Below are positions 25,237 through 33,221 of a stretch of DNA of 64,000 nucleotides, piece by piece. Within the stretch, counting starts at the first letter, position 1. Each line of letters opens with the position of its first letter. The position numbers and the translations under genes are program-made. The stretch lies in contig NZ_RFFH01000006.1 in the NCBI RefSeq assembly GCF_003696265.1, positions 283,159-347,158 on the forward strand. The letters run 5' to 3'. This DNA is from Nocardia stercoris (lineage in GTDB: Bacteria; Actinomycetota; Actinomycetes; Mycobacteriales; Mycobacteriaceae). The notes beneath the pieces were generated by a model. It was given only the letters and a program-made list of their open reading frames with translations, had not been told where the DNA came from and ran no database searches.

Positions 25237-26161
25237 GGGTCTCGCCCTCCAGTACGTCCGGGCGCGCTACCGACGCCTTCTGTTCCGCGGTTGCCCGCTC
25301 CTCGAATGCCGTGACCACGTCGGACACGGTGGTGCGGTGCAGGACCCGGCGCTGGGTCAGGTCGTAGGGCCGGCCGCGGTGCATGGTGCAGCGGTTGTCC
25401 CAGATCACCAGGTCACCGACGGTCCAGTCGTGGTGGTAGACGAACCGGTCCTGGGTCGCGAACTCGATGAGTTCCTCGAGCAGCGCCCTTCCTTCGGCGA
25501 GCGGCATGCCGATGATGTGCGAGGCGTGCGAGGCGAGGTAGAGGCTCGTGCGCCCGGAGTCGGGATAGAAGTCGACCATCCGCTGCGGCACCGACGGCAG
25601 GGCGCCGGGAATATCGCTGTTGAATCCGTCGAACCCGATCTTGCTACGCGAGTGGGCGATACTGTGCTCCGCGACCAGCTCGGCGACCTGAGCCTTCTTT
25701 TCCGCCGGCAATGCGTCGTAGGCAGCGCGCATATCCGCGTACTCGGTCGCACCGCCGGTCGTCGGGATCTCCCGGGCCGAGAGCAGCGAACACTTCGCCC
25801 GGCGTGCCTTGAACGAACTGTCCGTGTGCCACAACTGGTTTCCCGCGTTGTAACCGACCAAGCGGTCCTTGGGATCGAGCAGGTTTCCCTGGTAGTCGAG
25901 GTTGGAGATATCGGTGAACTCGTTGCTCAGGCGTAGCGCGGCGCCGGCATAGTTCGGGGCCGTCTCGACCGGACCGAAGTTCTTGGTGAAGGCGAGCTGC
26001 TGCTCGTCCGTCAGCGGCTGACCCCGGAACACCAGAACGGCGTAGCGATCGAATGCCGCGTGGATTTCGGCGAAGACGTCGGCGGGCACCGGGTCGGTCA
26101 GGTCGACCCCCGCAACCTCGGCGACAAACAGCGGATGAATTGGTTCGATACTTATGGTCAC
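25223..26161 (-). CDS. TauD/TfdA-family Fe(II)/2-oxoglutarate dioxygenase
   Basis: 312 residues from a GTG with GAGGAGGG six bases upstream. The metal-binding facial triad is complete: His112-x-Asp114 (QLWHTDSSF) and His261 (NRCTMHRGRPYD), with the 2-oxoglutarate-binding arginine in RRVLHRTTV. SLYLASHASHIIGMPLAEGR is the form seen in TfdA-type enzymes rather than taurine dioxygenase. It hydroxylates or oxidatively cleaves a substrate with loss of CO2 from 2-oxoglutarate. First gene of the dioxygenase - ProC-like - methyltransferase - SolA-like - MFS set. Confidence 0.92.
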   Translation of the reverse strand: MTISIEPIHPLFVAEVAGVDLTDPVPADVFAEIHAAFDRYAVLVFRGQPLTDEQQLAFTKNFGPVETAPNYAGAALRLSNEFTDISNLDYQGNLLDPKDRLVGYNAGNQLWHTDSSFKARRAKCSLLSAREIPTTGGATEYADMRAAYDALPAEKKAQVAELVAEHSIAHSRSKIGFDGFNSDIPGALPSVPQRMVDFYPDSGRTSLYLASHASHIIGMPLAEGRALLEELIEFATQDRFVYHHDWTVGDLVIWDNRCTMHRGRPYDLTQRRVLHRTTVSDVVTAFEERATAEQKASVARPDVLEGETRAAH

Positions 26162-26360
26162 GTGATTCCCTCCTCAGCGCATGGCATTAGAAGCTGTCAT
26201 GGTGCATTGATTCCGCAAACGTGGTCGAGCCGAAGAACACTCGCCGTTGATGGCAGAAAGAATCGAGTCAGGAACATGGCCGACCACCGGAAGTTTCCTT
26301 ACCGGCGCTCAGCGAGACGCCCGATACCCGCGTGTCACCCTACGGGGCCGAACTCCCCTT

Positions 26361-26405
26361 ATAGGTAGGATGATTCATCGAAAATCCCCGATAGGTGGGA
26401 TGATT
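26361..26405. promoter_or_regulatory. Direct repeat ATAGGTRGGATGATT x2 (candidate operator)
   Basis: ATAGGTAGGATGATT at 26361-26375 and ATAGGTGGGATGATT at 26391-26405 are exactly 30 bp apart, about three helical turns. The second is also inside an imperfect dyad, GAAAATC ... GATTTTC. They lie about 200 bp upstream of the dioxygenase start. A regulator-binding site for that operon is plausible. Confidence 0.45.
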
Positions 26406-26683
26406 TTCCGCGATGCGACTCCGCGCAACGCGCCCGCATCAGCAGGGCCGAATCGGCCCTTGTATTTTTCCGATCCTCAGTCGCACGCACCTATTTCTGC
26501 GGCAGCACACCCCACGTCGACACGCAACCCCCGGATCGCAAATGTCAACGCCATGTAACACTGCAACAAGCTGTTCGATCATTCGGTCAGCGAGTTGTAT
26601 TGGGTTTCAAACAAACTCGTGGCCTCAAAAAGACACTAGCCCATATTTCGCTGTATCACAACGGAACTCGGTCTTCTCTCGAG

Positions 26684-26739
26684 ACACCGTCACAGTTGGG
26701 AAGCCCTCGATACACCGTCACAGTTGGGAAGCCCTCGAT
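26684..26739. repeat. Perfect 28-bp tandem duplication
   Basis: A 28-base unit beginning ACACCGTCACAGTTGGG occupies 26684-26711 and is repeated exactly at 26712-26739, after which ACACCG starts again. It lies between the malic-enzyme terminator and the low-GC spacer. It could be slippage, the scar of an excised element or a binding site. Confidence 0.7.
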
Positions 26740-26745
26740 ACACCG

Positions 26746-26778
26746 CGGCGCCCGGGCCCGTACGGGAACCGGGCGCCG
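26746..26778 (-). terminator. Hairpin terminator after the malic enzyme gene
   Basis: CGGCGCCCGG (26746-26755) pairs exactly with CCGGGCGCCG (26769-26778). It is 11 bp after the stop of the malic-enzyme gene and should separate its transcript from the dioxygenase operon. Confidence 0.55.
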
Positions 26779-26788
26779 AGTACGCCGA

Positions 26789-27979
26789 TCAGGCCACGCC
26801 CTCCGCGCGGGCAGCCGCGGCCACCGCGGCGGCGACGGCCGGCGCCACCCGCGGGTCCAGCGGGCTGGGCACGATCTTGTCGGTCGCGAGCTCGTCGGCC
26901 ACCACCGAGAAGATCGCGTCCGCGGCGGCGATCTTCATGCCCTCGGTGATCCGGCGGGCACCGCAATCCAGCGCGCCCTTGAACACACCGGGGAAGGCCA
27001 GCACGTTGTTGATCTGGTTCGGGAAGTCGCTGCGGCCCGTCGCCACGACGGCGGCGTACTTGGCGGCCACCTCGGGGTGGATCTCCGGGTCCGGGTTCGA
27101 CATGGCGAACACGAAGCACTCCGGCGCCATCGACGCGATGAGCTCCTCGGCGATCAGGCCTGCCGACAACCCCAAGAACACGTCCGCACCGGCCAGGGCC
27201 TCGGCGGGACCACCGGTGATCCCGCGCGGGTTGGTACGGCCGGCCAGCTCGGCCTTCACGTCGTTCAGGTCGGCGCGGTCCGCGCTGACGATGCCCTTCG
27301 AGTCGAGCACGACGATGTCGGTGACGCCGGCCGCGAGCAGGATGTTCGCGCAGGCCACACCCGCGGCACCCGCACCGGACACGACCACCTTGAGGTCCGC
27401 GAGGTTACGGCCCTGCACCGCGACCGCACCCTTCAGGCCCGCGAGCACCACGATGGCGGTGCCGTGTTGGTCGTCGTGCATGACCGGGCAGTCCAGGGCC
27501 TCGACCAGCCGCTGCTCGATCTCGAAACAGCGCGGCGCGGCAATGTCTTCCAGGTTGATCGCGCCGTAGCTCGGGCGCAGCTTGACCAGCATGTTCACGA
27601 TCTCGTCGACATCGGTGGTGTCGAACACCAGCGGAATCGAGTTCAGGCCCGCGAACTTCTTGAACAGCGCGGCCTTGCCCTCCATCACCGGCAGCGAGGC
27701 CAGGGCGCCGATGTCGCCCAGACCCAGCACCGAGGTGCCGTCGCTGGCGACCACGACCAGCCGCTCGGCCCAGGTGTGGGTCTTCGACAGCGACGCGTCC
27801 TTGGCGATGGCCCGGCTGACCTGGGCGACACCGGGCGAGTACGCGATCGACAGGTCACGCTGTGTCTCGACCCGGGTGGACAGCTCGACCGTCAGCTTGC
27901 CGCCGACGTGGCTGTCCATGATCTCCTCGTCGGTGATGGCGGCGACAGTACCCTCGGGGGTCTCGGTCACGGAAGTCAC
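26789..27979 (-). CDS. NAD(P)-dependent malic enzyme
   Basis: 396 residues, the short bacterial form. The catalytic/substrate region SIAYSPGVAQVSRAIA, the metal-binding LEDIAAPRCFEIE and HDDQHGTAIVVLAGLKGA, and the dinucleotide fold VVVSGAGAAGVACANILL are all normal. It decarboxylates malate to pyruvate, yielding NAD(P)H. GTG start at 27979 with AAGGAG. It follows metZ by 58 bp and may be co-transcribed. Probably ordinary central metabolism, but it could supply NADPH or pyruvate to the neighbouring pathway. Confidence 0.95.
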   Translation of the reverse strand: MTSVTETPEGTVAAITDEEIMDSHVGGKLTVELSTRVETQRDLSIAYSPGVAQVSRAIAKDASLSKTHTWAERLVVVASDGTSVLGLGDIGALASLPVMEGKAALFKKFAGLNSIPLVFDTTDVDEIVNMLVKLRPSYGAINLEDIAAPRCFEIEQRLVEALDCPVMHDDQHGTAIVVLAGLKGAVAVQGRNLADLKVVVSGAGAAGVACANILLAAGVTDIVVLDSKGIVSADRADLNDVKAELAGRTNPRGITGGPAEALAGADVFLGLSAGLIAEELIASMAPECFVFAMSNPDPEIHPEVAAKYAAVVATGRSDFPNQINNVLAFPGVFKGALDCGARRITEGMKIAAADAIFSVVADELATDKIVPSPLDPRVAPAVAAAVAAAARAEGVA

Positions 27980-28037
27980 GTAATTCGCTCCTTGATCTGA
28001 TCAGCGGTCGGGGAAACCGCGGAGGTTTGGTGAAATA

Positions 28038-29276
28038 TCAAGCGCCACAAGAACTCAGGGCTTGATCCAGGTCACTGAGGAGGTCTTCGACGTCCTCCAG
28101 CCCGACCGAGATGCGCACCACGCCGTCGGTGATCCCGGCGGCGGCACGTCCCTCGGGACCCATGGACCGGTGAGTTGTGGTGGCGGGGTGAGTGATCAGG
28201 GACTTCGTGTCACCGAGATTGTTCGAGATGTCGATCACCCGCAGCGCGTCCAGCAGCGCGAACGCCCGCTTCTTCGCCATCGCCTCGTCGTCGGCGACGA
28301 GTTCGAAAGTGACCACCGTGCCGCCCGCACTCATCTGCCGCTTGGCCAGCTCGTACTGCGGGTGCGAGGGCAGATACGGGTAGCGCACCCAGCGCACCGC
28401 CGGATGCTGTTCCAGGAACTCCGCGATCCGCAATGCCGAAGCGCTGCAATGCCGTACCCGCATCGGCATGGTCTCGAGGCCCTTCACCATCACCCAGGCG
28501 TTGAACGGACTCAGCCCGGGACCGGTGTTGCGCATCAGCTTCTGCACCGGGCCCTCGATGTACTCCTGCGAACCCAGGATCACCCCGCCCAGCACCCGGC
28601 CCTGTCCGTCGATGTGCTTGGTGCCTGAGTAGACCACCACATCCGCGCCCAGGTCCAGGCTGCGCTGCAACACCGGCGAGGCGAGCACGTTGTCCAGAAC
28701 CACGGTCGCGCCGGCGGCGTGGGCCAGCTCCGAGACCCGAGCCACATCCACGATCGACTGCATCGGATTCGCCGGGGTCTCGAAGAACACGGCCGTGGTC
28801 GGCTCGCTCAACGCGGCCTCCCACTGGTCGAGGTCCTCACCGTCGACGAATACCGTCTCCACGCCCCAGCGCGGCAGGATCTCGTTGCACACCACGAAAC
28901 ACGAACCGAACAGCCCACGCGCGGCGACCAGGCGGTCACCGGCACCGAGCAGCGCGCCGAGCGCGGTGAACACCGCACTCATTCCGCTCGACGTGGCGAA
29001 ACAGGCCTCGGCCCCTTCGATCAGCCGGATCCGTTCCTCGAACATCGACACCGTCGGATTGCGGAACCGGGAGTAGACGAAGTGGTCGAGGTCGCCGGCC
29101 AGGGCCGCCTCCGCCGACGCCGCGTCGGCGAACACGAAACTCGAGGTCAGGTACAGCGCCTCGGACGTCTCCTCGAAACCGGACCGCATCAGCCCGCCCC
29201 GGACCCCGAGCGTGGACAGGCCCACGCCCTCGGGCAGCGGCTTGTCAAACGCGCCACCGCGCGGCATGCTGCTCAC
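28038..29276 (-). CDS. metZ: O-succinylhomoserine sulfhydrylase (MetZ-type PLP enzyme)
   Basis: 412 residues of the Cys/Met-metabolism PLP family. The PLP lysine is in VYSGTKHIDGQGRVLGG, and TSSFVFADAASAEAAL and YSRFRNPTVSMFEERI are family blocks. In actinobacteria MetZ replaces the succinyl (or acetyl) group of activated homoserine with sulphide to make homocysteine. A gamma-replacement role with another nucleophile is possible in this context. GTG start at 29276 with AGGAGG. It is 34 bp after the aminotransferase. Confidence 0.88.
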   Translation of the reverse strand: MSSMPRGGAFDKPLPEGVGLSTLGVRGGLMRSGFEETSEALYLTSSFVFADAASAEAALAGDLDHFVYSRFRNPTVSMFEERIRLIEGAEACFATSSGMSAVFTALGALLGAGDRLVAARGLFGSCFVVCNEILPRWGVETVFVDGEDLDQWEAALSEPTTAVFFETPANPMQSIVDVARVSELAHAAGATVVLDNVLASPVLQRSLDLGADVVVYSGTKHIDGQGRVLGGVILGSQEYIEGPVQKLMRNTGPGLSPFNAWVMVKGLETMPMRVRHCSASALRIAEFLEQHPAVRWVRYPYLPSHPQYELAKRQMSAGGTVVTFELVADDEAMAKKRAFALLDALRVIDISNNLGDTKSLITHPATTTHRSMGPEGRAAAGITDGVVRISVGLEDVEDLLSDLDQALSSCGA

Positions 29277-29310
29277 GAAATCCTCCTCTGCGAAGCGTGT
29301 TTCACGACGG

Positions 29311-30483
29311 TCAGACGGCGGCGATCAGCCGGTCGAGGGCGGCCTGCAGGCGGCCGGGTTCCTGGGCGAAGCAGATCCGGAACCAGCCGTCGTTGCCCGG
29401 GCCGAAGGCCGAGCCGGGCGCGATCCCGACGCCACCGCGGGTGACCAGGTCCTCGGCGAAGGCCAGCGAGTTGTCGACGCCGTCGATCCGGAAGTAGGCG
29501 AAGAACGACGCCGGGACCTGCGGCGCCAGGATGCGGTCGTGACCCGCGAAGGCCTCCGCCACGATGCGCCGGCCACGCGCGGAGTGGTCCTGCATCTGCT
29601 TGACGAACGGCTCGCCGTCGCGGATCGCGGTGACGCCGGCATGCTGCACGAAGGTGGCCGAGCCGGTGCTGTTGATGGCGCTGAGGTTGCCGACCTGGAT
29701 GGCCAGGGCGGTCGGGTGCACCACCCAGCCCAGACGCCAGCCGGTCATCGACCAGGCCTTGGAGAAACTCTGGATCACGAACAGCGGGTCCTCGTCGGTG
29801 GCGACCTCCAGGAACGAGGCCGCCGCGGTCGCGCCGTCGTAGACGATCCGGCTGTAGACCTCGTCCGCGATCACCCAGGTGCCGAGGCGGCGGGCCAGGT
29901 CGAGCACCTCGCGCTGCTGCTGCGACGGCATCACCCAGCCGGTCGGGTTGCTCGGTGAGGTCACGAAGATGGCGCGGGTCCGGTCGTCGCTCGCGGCCTC
30001 GACGGCGGCCAGGTCCAGCTCCCAGGCGCCGTCGCGCTGCTCCAGGTTCACGAACCGGACCTCGGCGCCCATCGCCTCGATGGCGATCACGATGTTCGGC
30101 CACACCGGCGCCACCACGACGACATTGTCACCGGGCTCGACCAGGCACTGCAGCGAGATCATGATCCCGCTCATGCCCGAGGACACCGCGGAGATCCGCT
30201 CCATGTCCAGGTCCACGCCGTTGATCTTCTGGTGGTACTCGTGGATCGCCCGGCGCAGCGGCTCGACGCCGCGACGGTAGGCGTAGGTCGTCTTACCCTC
30301 CGCGATGGCCCGTTCGAGCGCGTCGACGATGAACGGCGGTGTGGGCAGGTCGGATTGGCCGAAGCAGAGATCGAGGGTGTCCGGGTTCGCCTGGCAGATG
30401 CGCGCGATGTAGGCGATCTCCTGGGTCCGCGTGTGCAGCAGCGCCGGCCGGAAGGACAGCACGTTCTTGGATTCCGATGTCAT
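29311..30483 (-). CDS. Class I/II pyridoxal-phosphate aminotransferase
   Basis: 390 residues, fold type I. The active-site lysine is in QSFSKAWSMTGWRLGW, with TSPSNPTGWVMP and VIADEVYSRIVYDG around it. Family AspC/AlaT-like; the amino donor and acceptor cannot be read from sequence. The ATG at 30483 has AGGAGAC upstream. It is the second of a ThDP enzyme - aminotransferase - MetZ series separated by 34-36 bp, so very likely one operon. Confidence 0.9.
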   Translation of the reverse strand: MTSESKNVLSFRPALLHTRTQEIAYIARICQANPDTLDLCFGQSDLPTPPFIVDALERAIAEGKTTYAYRRGVEPLRRAIHEYHQKINGVDLDMERISAVSSGMSGIMISLQCLVEPGDNVVVVAPVWPNIVIAIEAMGAEVRFVNLEQRDGAWELDLAAVEAASDDRTRAIFVTSPSNPTGWVMPSQQQREVLDLARRLGTWVIADEVYSRIVYDGATAAASFLEVATDEDPLFVIQSFSKAWSMTGWRLGWVVHPTALAIQVGNLSAINSTGSATFVQHAGVTAIRDGEPFVKQMQDHSARGRRIVAEAFAGHDRILAPQVPASFFAYFRIDGVDNSLAFAEDLVTRGGVGIAPGSAFGPGNDGWFRICFAQEPGRLQAALDRLIAAV

Positions 30484-30519
30484 TGCGGTTGTCTCCTAGC
30501 TGGTTCGGAACTTCGACCC

Positions 30520-32115
30520 TCACCGGACCCGCGGCAGGCGGATCAGCGGCCATGGAGTCGGCATCTCCCCCACCGGAACCACGATCACCGTGGGTGTTCC
30601 GGTTCGGGCGAACGCCTTGTCGATCTCGGTCCGCAGTTCCTCGGGGTCGTGTGCGCGGACACCGACGGCGCCGAACGCCTCGGCGAAGGCGACGAAGTCG
30701 GGGTTGCGCAGCGCGGTGCCGAGTGCGGAGGGCATGGAATTACGTTGGGAGCGTTCGACGTTGGCATAGGAGCCGTCGTCGAACACGACGGCGACCACCC
30801 CGATCCCGTGTTGCACCGCCGTCGCCAATTCGACTGCGGTGTAGAGGAATCCGCCGTCACCCGAGATGGACAGCACCGGCCGGTCCGGGTGGGCCACCTT
30901 GACACCGAGGGCGGTCGCGAAACCGAAGCCCAGGGCACCGACATTGGTGGACGAGATGTAGGTCGAGGGCGCCGACACCGGAAACTGCACCCAGGCGACG
31001 TAGCCGACCTGGGTCAGTTCGTCGACGAAGTAGCCGTCGGCCGGCAGGGCCGCACGCAGGGCGCGCAGGAAGTCGACCTGCGGTGTGAGCCGGTCGATCT
31101 CGGCGTCGACCGCGCGCCGGGCCGCGGCCACGGTGGCCACCCATTCCGTGTGATCGGCGGTCGGCGGCGGGCCGTCGAGCAGTGCCCGGACCGCGTCCGC
31201 GGCGTCACCGACGACCGCGACCTCGACCGGCGCCTTGCGGATCTCGGCGTCGTCGAGGTCGATCCGGATGATCCGCAGACCCTCGACGCCCCACTCCGAG
31301 AGCGGCCTCCGGAACCGGGTGCCGATCGCCAGGACCACATCGACCTCGGTCCAGACCCTGTGGGCGACCGGGAAATTGATCGCCAGCTCGTGATCGGCCG
31401 CGAGGATCCCGCGGCCGCCGACCTCGGTGGCCACCGGTACCGCGAGCAGTTCGGCCAGGGCCCGGATCTCCGGCGCCGCCGCGCGGGCACCGCTGCCCAC
31501 GTAGATCATCGGGGCCCGAGCCTGGGCCAGGACCGAACGCGCCGCCTCGATCGCGGCCGGATCCAGTGCCCGGTCCACCGACGGGGCCACCCATGCCTCG
31601 GGTGCGGTGACCTGCATGTTCAACACGTCTACCGGGATCTCGATCGACACCGGCCGGGGCCTGTACTCGGTGAGGCGGTGGAACGCCTCACCCACCACCG
31701 CAGTCACCTGGTCGGGCTGCTCGACCCGCGCCGCCCATCCGGACAGGCTTTCCAGCACACCGAGCTGCTCGGGAATCTCGTGCGGAACACCCAGGCCGCG
31801 ACCGAGATACGGCATCGAGATCTGGGTCGCGATACACAGCACCGGGACATTGGCCGCCCACGCAGTCGCCAGTGCCGCAGTCGAATACAGCACACCAGGC
31901 CCGGAAATCACCAGGAACACACCGATTCGGCCGCTGGACCGCGCGTACCCGTAGGCCATGAACGCCGCGGCCTGCTCGTGCCGGGTCTGCACCACCTGGA
32001 TCCCGGTCCCGGACAGTGCCCGGAAGATCGCGTCGTGCTGCTCACCCGGAACGGTGAAGACGACCTCGACGCCTTCGTCGACGAGTGTGGCGACGAGATG
32101 CTCTGCGACGTTCAC
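30520..32115 (-). CDS. ThDP-dependent acetolactate-synthase-like enzyme
   Basis: 531 residues, with the full three-domain ThDP fold. N-terminal pyrimidine-binding domain: PGEQHDAIFRAL and TRHEQAAAFMAYGYAR with the catalytic glutamate. Middle domain ~190-320. C-terminal cofactor domain: LSISGDGGFLYTAVELA ... DDGSYAN. The family includes acetolactate synthase, benzoylformate and phenylglyoxylate decarboxylases and carboligases. GTG start at 32115 with a weak ribosome site. It probably decarboxylates or ligates a 2-oxo acid made by the adjacent aminotransferase; substrate unknown. Not a short phosphonopyruvate decarboxylase. Confidence 0.88.
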   Translation of the reverse strand: MNVAEHLVATLVDEGVEVVFTVPGEQHDAIFRALSGTGIQVVQTRHEQAAAFMAYGYARSSGRIGVFLVISGPGVLYSTAALATAWAANVPVLCIATQISMPYLGRGLGVPHEIPEQLGVLESLSGWAARVEQPDQVTAVVGEAFHRLTEYRPRPVSIEIPVDVLNMQVTAPEAWVAPSVDRALDPAAIEAARSVLAQARAPMIYVGSGARAAAPEIRALAELLAVPVATEVGGRGILAADHELAINFPVAHRVWTEVDVVLAIGTRFRRPLSEWGVEGLRIIRIDLDDAEIRKAPVEVAVVGDAADAVRALLDGPPPTADHTEWVATVAAARRAVDAEIDRLTPQVDFLRALRAALPADGYFVDELTQVGYVAWVQFPVSAPSTYISSTNVGALGFGFATALGVKVAHPDRPVLSISGDGGFLYTAVELATAVQHGIGVVAVVFDDGSYANVERSQRNSMPSALGTALRNPDFVAFAEAFGAVGVRAHDPEELRTEIDKAFARTGTPTVIVVPVGEMPTPWPLIRLPRVR

Positions 32116-32170
32116 AACTACCTATCGGTCCAGCGGAAACGATTGTCGGTCATGGCTTTCCGGGTCCGAT

Positions 32171-33220
32171 TCAGAGCGCGTTCTCCGCATCGATGTACTT
32201 GGTGAGCTCGTTGAGGAGCACCGATCGCTCCGGCGGCACGGTCCGGACGAACCGCTTCTCCTTGCGCAAATAGTCGGAGAAGAACTCGATCCGCTTGTCG
32301 AAGAACCGCTCCAGCGTGGACGGGTCGTCGAAGGACTCGTCGATAATGTAGAGCCGGTCCTGCATCCCGAGCAGCTTCAGCATGTAGTCGGTGAACTCCC
32401 CGACCGCGGACTCCGATCGTCCCGTCACGTGATAGATGCTCCGCTGCGGTTCCGCCAGTTCGGCATTCACGATCGACAGCGAGTCGGTGACGATGTGGTC
32501 CACCGGGATGAACGAGATGCGACAGCTCCGGTCGGCCGTGAACCGCACGGAATCATCGGAATCGCCCAGCATCTCCTTGAATTTCCGCAGCTCGCTGAGG
32601 AATCCGTAGAGCCCGGTGTAGCTACCGCTCGGCTTGTAGTCGACCGACGAGCCCACGATCACCGACGGGCGCAGGATCAGTGTCCGCGGGCCCTCGAAGC
32701 CGGCCACCAGATGCTCGGCGGCGCACTTGCTTTCCTCGTAGACGTTGCTCCAGGCCGCTGGCTGGTGCAGTTCCTCGGGAATGTCACCGTGCAGCGCGCC
32801 ACAGGTATACGCGGTAGACATGTACACGAACAGGTCCGCACCCATGCTGCGGGCCAGTTCCAGCGCGTGCCGGGTGCCGTCGACGTTGGTGGCGAACACC
32901 TGGTCGCGGCGGCCCTTTCGCCACTGCAGCGAGGCGGCCAGATGCCAGAAGATCAGCGGGCCGTCACCGCGCTCGACGGTGGCGGGGTCGACCCCGCACA
33001 GTTCCTCGGCGAGCTCGGACTCCACCACCGTCAAGCGGCTACGGTCGCGGTCGCCGAATCCGGCCACCTGCAAGGCCTTGTCGACCCGGTCGGCGGCGGG
33101 CAGCTCGGAATTGCTGCGGGCCAGCGCGTAGACCGGGTCGGACGGGTCGCCGGCCAGCAGCTCGGCCAGCAGATGGCTGCCGACGAAACCGGTCGCGCCG
33201 GTCAGAACGTGTTGCGTCAT
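32171..33220 (-). CDS. Thioester-reductase-like extended SDR
   Basis: 349 residues. TGATGFVGSHLLAELL is the NAD(P)-binding motif, and VYEESKCAAEHL carries the YxxxK catalytic pair. The layout (DGTRHALELARSMGADLFVYMSTAY, then RPSVIVGSSVDYKPSG) resembles NAD-binding_4 thioester reductases. Such enzymes reduce acyl-thioesters to aldehydes or oxidise hydroxy groups. It starts one base after the stop of the PaaK-like ligase, so the two are coupled, which suits activation of an acid followed by its reduction. Confidence 0.8.
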   Translation of the reverse strand: MTQHVLTGATGFVGSHLLAELLAGDPSDPVYALARSNSELPAADRVDKALQVAGFGDRDRSRLTVVESELAEELCGVDPATVERGDGPLIFWHLAASLQWRKGRRDQVFATNVDGTRHALELARSMGADLFVYMSTAYTCGALHGDIPEELHQPAAWSNVYEESKCAAEHLVAGFEGPRTLILRPSVIVGSSVDYKPSGSYTGLYGFLSELRKFKEMLGDSDDSVRFTADRSCRISFIPVDHIVTDSLSIVNAELAEPQRSIYHVTGRSESAVGEFTDYMLKLLGMQDRLYIIDESFDDPSTLERFFDKRIEFFSDYLRKEKRFVRTVPPERSVLLNELTKYIDAENAL

Positions 33221-33221
33221 G

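Larger units (their letters stand above)
26162..26788. other. 627-bp gene-free region with repeats, lower GC
   Basis: No coding frame is supported. The composition is clearly less GC-rich than the flanks, especially 26560-26700. It holds two 30-bp-spaced direct repeats (26355-26410), a 28-bp tandem duplication (26684-26739) and the malic-enzyme terminator (26746-26778). The end next to 26161 must contain the promoter of the dioxygenase operon; I cannot fix a clear -35/-10 pair. Confidence 0.6.

Noticed and set aside
28038..29310. SAM riboswitch before metZ
   Set aside because: The spacer to the aminotransferase is only 34 bp, too short for a riboswitch.
30232..32205. 657-codon open frame on the plus strand
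   Set aside because: Antisense to the ThDP enzyme and aminotransferase genes; no domain and odd His/Arg/Asp-rich composition.
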